Assembly: GCA_038256525.1 (NCBI GenBank)
Contig: JBBSKF010000159.1
Location: 1-7,457 of the forward strand
Direction: 5' to 3'
DNA from: SCTD01 sp038256525
Lineage (GTDB): Bacteria; Actinomycetota; Actinomycetes; Mycobacteriales; SCTD01
DNA: 7,457 nucleotides
The position numbers were made by a program, and so were the translations under genes. The notes under the pieces were generated by a model. The model had not been told where the DNA came from, made no database searches, and worked only from the letters and a program-made list of their open reading frames with translations. Within the stretch, counting starts at the first letter, position 1; each line of letters starts with the position of its first letter. Positions 1 through 6,380 of the stretch are shown piece by piece.

Positions 1-1
1 C

Positions 2-154
2 GTCCAGGCCCTGACCGACCGCATCCCCGGTATGCGCGGCGTCTACGGCGGACGGCTGCGCAACGCCCACCAGGTCGAGGCGCTCACCGCCAACCTGATC
101 TCGGTCAACCGCCGGTACCGGGCGCATGCGGGGCTGCGTGTTACCGGCGTGTGA
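2..154 (+). CDS. C-terminal 50 residues of an unrecognised protein (5' end outside window)
   Basis: Frame 2 is open from the left edge to a TGA at 152-154. It ends with residues that include IPGMRGVYGGRLRNAHQVEA and then a basic stretch (NRRYRAHAGL). Codon use is GC-rich at third positions, like the neighbouring genes, and the stop falls inside the start region of the next + strand gene. This is the short overlap expected of a co-transcribed gene pair. I do not recognise the family from this tail: no catalytic motif or membrane segment is visible. It is probably a soluble protein translated just before the BtuF-like gene. I am fairly confident that it is coding, but I offer no function. Confidence 0.6.
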   Translation, partial: VQALTDRIPGMRGVYGGRLRNAHQVEALTANLISVNRRYRAHAGLRVTGV

Positions 155-908
155 CGACTCCGGCCGGCCGGTCACACTGCCGCGGGCCGTCCGCCGGGTC
201 GTCTCGCTCGTGCCCTCCCTCACCGAGGCGGTTGCGATCACCGCTCCCGGGTTGCTGGTCGGAGCCACCGACTGGTGCACCCACCCGGCACAGCTGCCGG
301 TCGTGCGGATCGGAGGGACCAAGAACCCTCATGTGCAGGCGGTGCTCGACCTGCGACCGGATCTGATCGTCGCCAACCAGGAGGAGAACCGGCCGGCGGA
401 CCTGGCCGCGTTGCGGGCGGCCGGCCTCGCGGTCTGGGTGACCGCCCCCGAGACCGTGCCTGCCGCGCTGCTCTCGCTCGAGCGGATGCTGGCCGCCTGC
501 CGCCTCGACCGGCCGGCCTGGCTGGACGAGGCGGCCGCCGTCTGGGCCGAGCCGGCGCAGGCTGCCGCGGGGCAGCCCGTCCGGCGCCGCCGCGCGGTGG
601 TGCCGATCTGGCGGCGGCCGTGGATGGCGCTCGGCCGGGACACCTTCGCCGGTGACCTGCTGTCCCGGCTCGGCATCGACAACGTGCTGGCCGGTTGGCC
701 CGAGCGCTACCCGAGGATCGAGCTGGGCGCGCTCCCGCCGTACGACGTGGTGGTGCTGCCGGACGAGCCCTACCCGTTCGCCGCGGACGACGGGCCGGAG
801 GCGTTCGCGGGGGTTCCGGCCGCGCTGGTGAGCGGCCGGCACCTCACGTGGTACGGCCCATCGCTCGTCGGGGCGCGCGACGTGCTGCGATCTCAGCTCG
901 ATGTCTGA
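126..908 (+). CDS. BtuF-like helical-backbone metal receptor / cobalamin-binding-type protein, no signal peptide
   Basis: Predicted 260-residue protein with the class III periplasmic-binding fold used by BtuF-type cobalamin and siderophore receptors (PF01497-like). Visible landmarks are the N-lobe strand RVVSLVPSLTEA (about residues 24-35), GATDWCTHP (about 47-55), IGGTKNPHVQAVLDLRPDLI (about 62-81), a C-lobe segment GIDNVLAG, and a C-terminal HLTWYGPSL motif typical of the 'helical backbone metal receptor' group. The N-terminus has no hydrophobic signal or lipobox, and no ABC permease or ATPase lies nearby, so it may act in the cytoplasm rather than as a transporter receptor. The ligand is unknown; cobalamin or a metal chelate is an inference from the family. 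The ATG at 126 gives the longest form. A GTG at 138, preceded by GCGGGG, is an equally plausible start. The gene overlaps the upstream gene (stop 152-154) and the downstream one (ATGTCTGA at 901-908), suggesting an operon. Confidence 0.8.
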   Translation: MRGCVLPACDDSGRPVTLPRAVRRVVSLVPSLTEAVAITAPGLLVGATDWCTHPAQLPVVRIGGTKNPHVQAVLDLRPDLIVANQEENRPADLAALRAAGLAVWVTAPETVPAALLSLERMLAACRLDRPAWLDEAAAVWAEPAQAAAGQPVRRRRAVVPIWRRPWMALGRDTFAGDLLSRLGIDNVLAGWPERYPRIELGALPPYDVVVLPDEPYPFAADDGPEAFAGVPAALVSGRHLTWYGPSLVGARDVLRSQLDV

Positions 909-1533
909 CCGGGTACGGGCGTTGCTCGCCCTTCTCGGTGTGCTGGCCTTCACCGTCGCCTGGGTGCTGGCGGGCCTGCGCACCGATGGGTTCGACCCGG
1001 TCCGGCAGAGCATCAGCCAGCTGCAGCGCGACGGCACGACGACCGGCCTGGCGATGACCGCCGCCTTCGCCGCCTTCGCGGCCGGCGGGCTCGCCCTCGC
1101 CCCGGTGCTCGGCCGCCGACTCGGGCGTGCTCCCCGGATCGCCTTGACCGTCGCCTCGCTCGCGACTCTCGGCGCCGCCGCGTCACCGCTGGGGGCGGTC
1201 CGCGGCGGGGCTCAGGACATCGTCCATGTGAGCTTCGGGACGGCGGGCTACACCGCGCTGTCGGTCCTGCCGCTGCTGGCCGGCTGGGCGTTGCGGCATC
1301 GCGCCCGCCGGGCGGCCGGCGCGTCCTTCCTACTGGGCGCCGTCGCCTCGGTCTGCCTGCTCGGGACCGTGCCTGCCGTTGCGCTGTCCGGGGCGTTGCA
1401 ACGCATCGGATTCCTCGCCGGGCACCTGTGGCTCGTGGGCTTCGCCGTGGTTGTTCTCAGTGAAAGCTGTGCTCCGGGCCGGGGAAGCGACCCTCGCGGA
1501 CGTCCTCGGCGTAGGCCCTCGTCGCCTCGGTGA
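901..1533 (+). CDS. DUF998-type six-helix membrane protein
   Basis: Predicted 210-residue integral membrane protein of unknown function. It resembles the DUF998 family in size, in the first helix followed by a short loop with DGFDPVRQSISQL (about residues 29-41), and in the six-helix layout. Approximate helices are 6-25, 50-71, 79-98, 110-130, 139-161 and 168-187. The loop HRARRAAG (about 132-139) is basic, as expected for a cytoplasmic side. The start overlaps the preceding stop in ATGTCTGA, so translation is probably coupled to the BtuF-like gene. The last 25 residues (from about residue 186) form an Arg/Pro/Ser-rich tail encoded opposite the 3' end of panB. That tail looks like read-through into antisense sequence rather than a conserved domain. 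The family assignment is by pattern and moderately confident; no reaction can be assigned. Confidence 0.75.
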   Translation: MSDRVRALLALLGVLAFTVAWVLAGLRTDGFDPVRQSISQLQRDGTTTGLAMTAAFAAFAAGGLALAPVLGRRLGRAPRIALTVASLATLGAAASPLGAVRGGAQDIVHVSFGTAGYTALSVLPLLAGWALRHRARRAAGASFLLGAVASVCLLGTVPAVALSGALQRIGFLAGHLWLVGFAVVVLSESCAPGRGSDPRGRPRRRPSSPR

Positions 1534-2293
1534 GCACCCCGCGCAGGTCGGCGTAGCGCTTGACGAAGGTCAGCGGTGCGCCGGGCGTCAGCCCGGCCAT
1601 GTCGGTCCAGACCAGCACCTGCGCGTCGCAGCCGGCGCCGGCGCCGATGCCGATCGTGGGGATCGTGAGCTCCTTGGTGACCCGCTCGGCGAGGTCCGCC
1701 GGGACCGCCTCGAGGACGACCGCGAAGGCGCCGGACTCCTGCAGCGCCATGGCGTCGGCAATGAGCGAGCCGGCCGCCTCGCCCCGCCCCTGGACCCGCA
1801 GCCCGGTCACGAGCTCGGACTGCGGGGTCAGCCCGACGTGACCCATGACCGGCACGCCGGCGGACACCAGGAGCTCCACCGAGGCGGCGACCCGGCGCCC
1901 GCCTTCGAGCTTCACGGCCTGGGCGCCGCCCACCTGCAGGAACCGCACCGCGGTGGCGAGAGCTTGCTCCGGGCCGGCCTGGTAGGAGCCGAACGGCAGG
2001 TCGGCGACGACCAGCGGACGGGTGGTCGCCAGCACCACGGCCCGCACCATCGGCAGCAGGTCCTCGACGGTGACCGGCACGGTCGAGGTGTAGCCCAACA
2101 CGTTGTTCCCGGCCGAGTCGCCGACCAGCAGGACCGGGATGCCGGCCGCCTCGAAGATCCCGGCGGTGAGCATGTCGTAGGACGTCAGCATCGCCCACCG
2201 CTCACCGCGGTCCTTGGCGGTCTGCAGGTCGCGGGTGCTCACCCGGCGGGAGGTTCCCCCGCCGTACAGCGTCGGCAGCTGGTCGGCGCTCAT
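1457..2293 (-). CDS. panB: 3-methyl-2-oxobutanoate hydroxymethyltransferase (ketopantoate hydroxymethyltransferase)
   Basis: PanB transfers a one-carbon unit from 5,10-methylene-tetrahydrofolate to 2-oxoisovalerate to make ketopantoate, the first committed step to pantothenate and CoA; it is a cytoplasmic TIM-barrel enzyme. With the chosen start it has 278 residues, close to the usual 265-285. By comparison with E. coli PanB, the Mg-binding residues are Asp59 (LLVGDS), Asp98 (VVADLPFGSY) and Glu130 (VKLEGG), and the catalytic base is Glu195 (VVLEAVP). Other family blocks are GHVGLTPQS, VQGRGEAAG, TIGIGAG and the C-terminal GPEHSFH. The reading frame extends upstream to ATGs at 2305 and 2344. 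I chose the ATG at 2293 because MSADQLPTLYGGG matches the usual length and style of actinobacterial PanB N-termini; GGTGGG lies about 12 nt upstream. It is transcribed divergently from the efflux operon, and its 3' end overlaps the DUF998 gene. Confidence 0.96.
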   Translation of the reverse strand: MSADQLPTLYGGGTSRRVSTRDLQTAKDRGERWAMLTSYDMLTAGIFEAAGIPVLLVGDSAGNNVLGYTSTVPVTVEDLLPMVRAVVLATTRPLVVADLPFGSYQAGPEQALATAVRFLQVGGAQAVKLEGGRRVAASVELLVSAGVPVMGHVGLTPQSELVTGLRVQGRGEAAGSLIADAMALQESGAFAVVLEAVPADLAERVTKELTIPTIGIGAGAGCDAQVLVWTDMAGLTPGAPLTFVKRYADLRGVLTEATRAYAEDVREGRFPGPEHSFH

Positions 2294-2365
2294 CCGCGCC
2301 AGCATCCCACCCGGCGGCCCCGTCGTCAGTGTGAGACGCCTCATAGCCCCGGCATATCAATACGT

Positions 2366-2394
2366 TTGCGTCTCGGATCGTCCGGCCGTACGCT
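2366..2394 (+). promoter_or_regulatory. Candidate promoter of the efflux operon
   Basis: TTGCGT at 2366-2371 and TACGCT at 2389-2394 are separated by 17 bp. They fit the loose actinobacterial vegetative pattern TTGnnn / TAnnnT. Transcription would start near 2401, leaving a leader of about 43 nt before the pump ATG at 2444. The match is by eye and the consensus is weak in GC-rich DNA, so confidence is low to moderate. Confidence 0.35.
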
Positions 2395-2422
2395 CAGTCC
2401 GACTTGCGAGACGTCGGCGTAC
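2388..2422. promoter_or_regulatory. Nested inverted repeats, candidate TetR operator
   Basis: GTACGC (2388-2393) pairs with GCGTAC (2417-2422). Inside it CCGAC (2399-2403) pairs with GTCGG (2413-2417), with 9 nt between. The element covers the proposed -10 box and start point of the efflux operon, where a bound repressor would block transcription. The 19 bp inner repeat has the size usual for TetR-family operators. It could instead form a hairpin in the leader RNA. Assignment to the TetR encoded at 4012-4647 is inference. Confidence 0.35.
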
Positions 2423-2429
2423 AGCAATG

Positions 2430-2442
2430 AAGGTCTGGGGAC
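2430..2442 (+). promoter_or_regulatory. Ribosome binding site that decides the first pump's start
   Basis: AAGG at 2430-2433 and GGGGA at 2437-2441 lie just before the ATG at 2444. They support that start over the much longer open frame, which reaches back to 1379 and is only antisense to panB. Confidence 0.5.
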
Positions 2443-2443
2443 G

Positions 2444-4015
2444 ATGGGGCAGCGCACGGTGCACGAGCGCAGGTGGCTGATCCTGAGCACCCTCGTGCTC
2501 AGCCTGCTCGTCGTCGTCCTCGACAACACGATCCTCAACGTCGCGCTGAAGACGATCCAGGAGGACCTACGGGCCACCCAGAGCGAGCTGGCCTGGGCGG
2601 TCAACGCCTACACGCTGGTGTTCGCCGGGCTGCTGTTCACCTATGGCGTTCTCGGTGACCGGTACGGCCGGCGGCGGGCGCTGCTCATCGGCCTGGTGCT
2701 GTTCGCGCTGGCCTCCCTGCTCGCGGCGTTCTCGACCAGCCCGGAGGCGCTCATCGCCAGCCGCGCCTTCATGGGCATCGGCGGCGCCGCGGTCATGCCG
2801 TCGACCCTGAGCATCATCAGCAACGTCTTCGAGGCCGAGGAGCGGGCCAAGGCCATCGGCATCTGGGCCGGTTTCGTCGGCCTTGCCGTCGCGATCGGGC
2901 CGATCACCGGAGGGCTGCTGCTCGAGCGCTTCTGGTGGGGCTCGGTCTTCCTCGTCAACGTGCCCGTCGTGCTGGTCGCCGTCGCCGCCATCGTCTGGAT
3001 CGTCCCGGAGTCCAAGGACCCGGACCCCCAGCGGGTCGACCCTGCCGGCGTCGTGCTGTCCATCGTCGGTCTGGTGCTGGTCGTGTTCGGGATCATCCAG
3101 GGCGGCGAGAGCGGCCAGTGGGCGAGCGCCGCCGTGCTGGGCCCGATGGTCGGGGGCGTCGCGGTGCTCGCGTTGTTCGTGGCGCTCCAGCGGCGCACGG
3201 ACTCGCCCATGCTCGACGTCACGCTGTTCCGCAACCCGGCCTTCTCCGCGGCCTGCGCAGCCGTCACGCTGGTGATGTTCGCGCTGTTCGGCACGGTCTT
3301 CTACGTCTCGTTCTACCTGCAGTACGCCCGGGGGCTCTCCCCGCTCGAGGCCGGGCTCACCTTCCTGCCCGTCGCGGTGGCGATGAGCTTGTTCGCTCCG
3401 CGCAGTGCCAGGCTGGTGCGGACGTACGGCGCGAAGGCCGTCTGCGCCGTCGGGCTCGCCCTGCTGACGGTGTCGTTCAGCGGCTACCTGTTCCTCGGCG
3501 CCGAGAGCCCGATCGCCGTCCTCGTGGTCCTGCTGTTCCTGCAGGGCGCCGGGATGGCCAACGTCATCGCCCCGGCGACCGAGTCGATCATGTCGACCGT
3601 GCCCAGGGAGCGCGCCGGCGCCGGCTCTGCGGTCAACACGACGGTCCGTCAGGTGGGTGGTGCACTGGGTGTCGCGGTGCTCGGCTCGATCCTGTCGGCG
3701 GGCTACCGCGCCGGGATCACGCCGTCCCTGGACGCGCCGGCCCTCGAGGGGCTCTCCGGCGGGGCGCGGGAGCTGGCCGCCGAGTCCATCGGCGGGACCC
3801 AGCTCGTGGCCGAACAGCTGCCGGCCGCCGCCGGCGACGCGCTGCTGGCCGCCGGCACCCGGGCCTTCGTCGATGCCATGCACATCACCGCCCTCGGCTC
3901 GGCGCTGGTCGCCGCCCTCGGGGTGCTCGTCGTGCTGCGCTGGCTTCCCGGCCGGTCGGTCGACTCCCCGCCGGTCGCGGGGGAGCGCCTGCCCCAGCCG
4001 GTGACCGTCGCATGA
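2444..4015 (+). CDS. DHA2-family (EmrB/QacA type) 14-helix MFS efflux transporter, first pump
   Basis: Predicted 523-residue inner-membrane drug/H+ antiporter of the DHA2 branch of the major facilitator superfamily. Helix 1 carries the family motif D1 as LDNTILNVAL (Asp27 onward). Motif A is GVLGDRYGRRRALLIG (about 68-83) in the loop between helices 2 and 3. The antiporter motif C is GLAVAIGPITGG (146-157) in helix 5. The sequence shows about 14 hydrophobic segments, the last near 481-501, after a long external loop (about 425-475) rich in Ala, Gly and Glu. The substrate cannot be read from sequence; toxic organic compounds or a secondary metabolite are the usual ones. The ATG at 2444 was chosen from the motif spacing and the ribosome binding site. 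It is the first gene of a three-gene operon, and its TGA overlaps the TetR ATG (ATGA, 4012-4015). It is clearly different in sequence from the second pump, so it is not a recent tandem copy. Confidence 0.92.
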   Translation: MGQRTVHERRWLILSTLVLSLLVVVLDNTILNVALKTIQEDLRATQSELAWAVNAYTLVFAGLLFTYGVLGDRYGRRRALLIGLVLFALASLLAAFSTSPEALIASRAFMGIGGAAVMPSTLSIISNVFEAEERAKAIGIWAGFVGLAVAIGPITGGLLLERFWWGSVFLVNVPVVLVAVAAIVWIVPESKDPDPQRVDPAGVVLSIVGLVLVVFGIIQGGESGQWASAAVLGPMVGGVAVLALFVALQRRTDSPMLDVTLFRNPAFSAACAAVTLVMFALFGTVFYVSFYLQYARGLSPLEAGLTFLPVAVAMSLFAPRSARLVRTYGAKAVCAVGLALLTVSFSGYLFLGAESPIAVLVVLLFLQGAGMANVIAPATESIMSTVPRERAGAGSAVNTTVRQVGGALGVAVLGSILSAGYRAGITPSLDAPALEGLSGGARELAAESIGGTQLVAEQLPAAAGDALLAAGTRAFVDAMHITALGSALVAALGVLVVLRWLPGRSVDSPPVAGERLPQPVTVA

Positions 4016-4647
4016 CCGGCACGGCGCAGTGCCCGGGTGGGTCTCGCCAGCTCGGTCGTCCGCGCGACCCCAAGCTCGACGCCGCCATCCTCGACGCAAC
4101 GCTGCGGGTGCTGGCCGATGGCGGCTACACCGCACTCACGATGGAGGCCGTCGCCGCCCTGGCCGGGGTCGGCAAGGCGACGATCTACCGCCGGTTCCCC
4201 GGTAAGGAGCAGCTCGTCGTCGAGGCCGTCGCGTCCCTCGGCGAGCCGCCGGAGCCGGTGCGCGGAGCCGGCGTGCGCGACGAGCTGGTCGCGCTGCTCG
4301 AGGCGATCCGCCGCAAGAGCGACTCCTCGTTGGCCGGCAAGATCTTCCCCCGGCTGCTGAGCGCGGGCGCCGACAACCCGGAGCTGATGCGGCGCTACCG
4401 CGAGCAGGTGCTGGACCCGCGCCGGGCCCGCTTCGTCGCCGTCCTTCAGCGCGGTGTCGACGAGCGTCTGCTGCGGGCCGATCTCGACCTCGGCTATGCC
4501 GTGGACCTGCTCGTCGGGCCGATGGCCTACCGCAACCTCATCCGCAACGACCCCCGGCCGGGCCCCGAGCTGGCCGCCCGGATCGTCGATGACATCCTGC
4601 TTGCGCTCGCCCCCCGGCCCGCGCATCACCTGCTGGAGCAATCATGA
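4012..4647 (+). CDS. TetR/AcrR-family transcriptional repressor
   Basis: Predicted 211-residue DNA-binding regulator of usual TetR length. After a GRPRDPKLDAAILDATLRVL lead-in, the N-terminal three-helix domain spans about residues 22-69. It has the helix-turn-helix TMEAVAALAGVGKATIYRRF (43-62) and the family signature ending in FPGKEQLV. The remainder (about 85-205) is the helical ligand-binding and dimerisation domain, consistent with the TetR_C type found with GRPRD-beginning regulators. It lacks its own promoter gap: its ATG overlaps the first pump's stop and its TGA overlaps the second pump's ATG, so it is made with both pumps from one mRNA. By analogy with TetR, QacR and LfrR it most likely represses this operon until a pump substrate binds, with the repeats at 2388-2422 as the likely site. 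It might also affect the divergent panB. The ligand is unknown. Confidence 0.93.
   Translation: MTGTAQCPGGSRQLGRPRDPKLDAAILDATLRVLADGGYTALTMEAVAALAGVGKATIYRRFPGKEQLVVEAVASLGEPPEPVRGAGVRDELVALLEAIRRKSDSSLAGKIFPRLLSAGADNPELMRRYREQVLDPRRARFVAVLQRGVDERLLRADLDLGYAVDLLVGPMAYRNLIRNDPRPGPELAARIVDDILLALAPRPAHHLLEQS
4635..4638 (+). promoter_or_regulatory. Ribosome binding site of the second pump
   Basis: GGAG lies five bases before the ATG at 4644, inside the last codons of the TetR gene. It supports this start and suggests that the second pump can recruit ribosomes itself as well as being coupled to TetR translation. The first pump/TetR junction has no comparable site. Confidence 0.5.
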
Positions 4648-6305
4648 CCGCCAGCGCGCCCCGCCCCGCCGAGAGCGAGGCGCCGCCGGACCTGACCCAT
4701 CGGCAGATCATGGTGATCCTGTCCGGGCTGCTGCTCGGGATGTTCCTCGCCGCGCTCGACCAGACCGTCGTGTCGACCGCGGTCCGCACCATCGCGGACA
4801 ACCTCGACGGACAGACCGCGCAGGCCTGGGTGACGACGGCCTACCTGATCACCTCGACGATCTCGACGCCGCTCTACGGCAAGCTGTCAGACTCCTACGG
4901 CCGCAAGCCGTTCTATCTGGCAGCCATCGTGATCTTCCTCGTCGGGTCGATGCTGTGCGGTGCTGCGCAGGGCATCTACGAGCTGGCGGTCTACCGCGCG
5001 ATCCAGGGCATCGGGGCCGGCGGCTTGCTGTCGTTGGCGATCGCGATCCTCGGTGACCTCGTGCCGGCGCGTGAGCGAGGGCGGTACCAAGGCTGGTTCC
5101 TCGCGGTCTTCGGCATCAGCAGCGTGCTCGGCCCGATTCTCGGCGGGGCGCTGGCCGGTCAGCAGACGCTGCTCGGCGTCGACGGCTGGCGCTGGATCTT
5201 CTACCTCAACGTCCCGCTCGGACTGCTGGCGCTGTTCGTCGTCTCCCGCCGGCTGAACCTGCCGCGCCGGCGGTCCGACGTCCGCATCGACTTCCTGGGT
5301 GCCGCGCTGCTGGCAACGACCGTCGTGCCGGTCCTGCTGGTCGCCGAGCGCGGGCGGGAGTGGGGCTGGGCCTCTGCGCTGGCGCTCGGGCTGCTCGGTG
5401 TGAGCGTCACGTCGCTCGTCGGGTTCCTGGTCCGGGAGCGCCGGATGGGCGCGGCAGCGATCCTGCCGCTGCGGGTCTTCTCCAACAGCGTTGTCAGCAT
5501 CACCAGCGTGGCGTCGGTGTTCGTGGGAGCGGGGATGTTCGGCGGCCTGATCCTGATGCCGCTCTACCTGCAGATCGTCCGGGACGCCTCGCCCACCGCC
5601 GCCGGTCTGCAGCTGACCCCGCTGATGCTGGGCATCCTGCTCACCTCGGTCGTGTCCGGCCGGTTCATGAGCAGGACCGGTCGCTACAAGGTGCTGCCGA
5701 TCGCCGGCACCGCGCTGATGTGCACCGCGCTGCTGATGATGTCGACCCTCGGCGTGGACACGCCGCTGTGGAAGCCGCTCGCGTACATGCTGGTGATGGG
5801 CGCCGGGCTCGGACTGTCCATGCAGACGCTCATGGTCAGTGTGCAGAACGCCCTGCCGCCCAAGGACATGGGGGTCGCGACCTCTTCGGTCACCTTCTTC
5901 CGCTCCCTGGGTGGCACGTTCGGCGTCGCGATCTCACTGGCCGTGCTGTTCGCCTCGCTCGCCGGGAACATCCAGGAGCGCGCCCGTGCGGCTGGGCTGC
6001 CGCAGGCGGTGATCGACCGGTTCGCCGACGCGTCGTCGCTCGATGACACCACCGTCATCGCGACGCTGCCGGCAGCGGTGCGCGCGGCTGTCCTTCAGGG
6101 CTTCGCGGACTCCATGTCGACGGCGTTCCTGCTGGTGGGCCTGCTGCTCGTACCAGCCTTCGTCCTCACCATGCTGGTCAAGGAGGTTCCGCTGCGCGCC
6201 AAGGGCGGGCTCGCCGCCGCCCACGCCGACGCGAGCGCTGACACGGCGGAGGCTGCTGTGGATGCGCGGCTGTCGGCCACCCGCACCGAGACCGCGGTCC
6301 TCTGA
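4644..6305 (+). CDS. DHA2-family (EmrB/QacA type) 14-helix MFS efflux transporter, second pump
   Basis: Predicted 553-residue multidrug-type proton antiporter of the inner membrane. A polar 20-residue N-terminus precedes helix 1 with LDQTVVSTAV (38-47), the DHA2 motif D1. Motif A is GKLSDSYGRKP (79-89). Motif C is GISSVLGPILGG (157-168). WRWIFYLNVPLG, found in most DHA2 proteins, follows near residue 190. A long external loop (about 435-485) with many charged residues lies between the last two helices. The C-terminus is an Ala/Asp/Thr-rich cytoplasmic tail of about 35 residues. It differs from the first pump in motif A and in the helix 1 acceptor (DQTVV against DNTIL), so it is a distinct DHA2 subtype, resembling the MDR-type pumps common in Streptomyces and relatives. 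The substrate is unknown. It is the last gene of the operon; its stop is 12 bp before the hairpin at the nadE junction. Confidence 0.93.
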   Translation: MTASAPRPAESEAPPDLTHRQIMVILSGLLLGMFLAALDQTVVSTAVRTIADNLDGQTAQAWVTTAYLITSTISTPLYGKLSDSYGRKPFYLAAIVIFLVGSMLCGAAQGIYELAVYRAIQGIGAGGLLSLAIAILGDLVPARERGRYQGWFLAVFGISSVLGPILGGALAGQQTLLGVDGWRWIFYLNVPLGLLALFVVSRRLNLPRRRSDVRIDFLGAALLATTVVPVLLVAERGREWGWASALALGLLGVSVTSLVGFLVRERRMGAAAILPLRVFSNSVVSITSVASVFVGAGMFGGLILMPLYLQIVRDASPTAAGLQLTPLMLGILLTSVVSGRFMSRTGRYKVLPIAGTALMCTALLMMSTLGVDTPLWKPLAYMLVMGAGLGLSMQTLMVSVQNALPPKDMGVATSSVTFFRSLGGTFGVAISLAVLFASLAGNIQERARAAGLPQAVIDRFADASSLDDTTVIATLPAAVRAAVLQGFADSMSTAFLLVGLLLVPAFVLTMLVKEVPLRAKGGLAAAHADASADTAEAAVDARLSATRTETAVL

Positions 6306-6317
6306 GGACCCCCTCTA

Positions 6318-6380
6318 CGACTTCCCCTGCGAAACGACACCACATCGGGCGCTGAGCGTGTCATTCGGCAGGGGAAGTCG
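6318..6380. terminator. Bidirectional hairpin terminator between the second pump and nadE
   Basis: CGACTTCCCCTGC (6318-6330) is perfectly complementary to GCAGGGGAAGTCG (6368-6380). The stem continues after a one-base bulge (G6367) with GAA/TTC (6331-6333 with 6364-6366). After a small internal loop it continues with GACAC/GTGTC (6336-6340 with 6358-6362), leaving a 17 nt loop. It lies between two convergent genes, and its right arm contains the last codons and stop of nadE. Neither side has a T-run, so it would be a tract-less terminator of the kind often seen in high-GC Actinobacteria, or a 3'-end RNA stabiliser. Confidence 0.65.

Larger units (their letters stand above)
2294..2443. promoter_or_regulatory. 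Divergent control region between panB and the efflux operon
   Basis: This 150 bp stretch holds the outward-facing start signals of panB (-) and the pump/TetR operon (+). It is the only sizeable non-coding stretch in the window, and part of it (2294-2344) is also open in the panB frame. It includes an AT-richer patch (ATATCAATACGTTT, 2354-2367), several inverted repeats and three copies of GAGACG in alternating orientation. It is the most likely place for TetR to bind. I could not identify a convincing -35/-10 pair for panB. Confidence 0.6.

Noticed and set aside
141..1037. 298-codon open frame on the - strand opposite the BtuF-like gene
   Set aside because: Arg/Pro/Gly-rich low-complexity translation with no motif. 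The opposite strand has clear family landmarks.
1498..1505. Palindrome GGACGTCC near the end of panB
   Set aside because: Eight-base palindromes are common by chance in DNA this GC-rich, and it lies inside two coding frames.
2294..2344. Longer PanB starting at the ATG at 2344
   Set aside because: The added 17 residues are not typical of PanB, and the ATG at 2293 gives normal length. The longer form cannot be fully excluded.
1379..2443. Long N-terminal extension in frame with the first pump (about 355 residues)
   Set aside because: It is antisense to panB, low in hydrophobic content and rich in Arg/Gly/His. The pump's own motif spacing and ribosome binding site place the start at 2444.
2935..4011. 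Upstream extension in frame with the TetR gene
   Set aside because: It lies inside the first pump in another frame and is Arg/Gly-rich. The TetR start at 4012 fits family length and the ATGA overlap.
2567..4135. 522-codon open frame on the - strand opposite the first pump
   Set aside because: It is a mirror of GC-rich codons on the other strand: extreme Arg/Asp/Gly/His/Gln content, no recognisable domain, and the + strand encodes a clear MFS protein.
3703..4641. 312-codon open frame on the - strand opposite the TetR gene
   Set aside because: A shadow of the TetR and pump coding sequence; it has no domain and biased composition.
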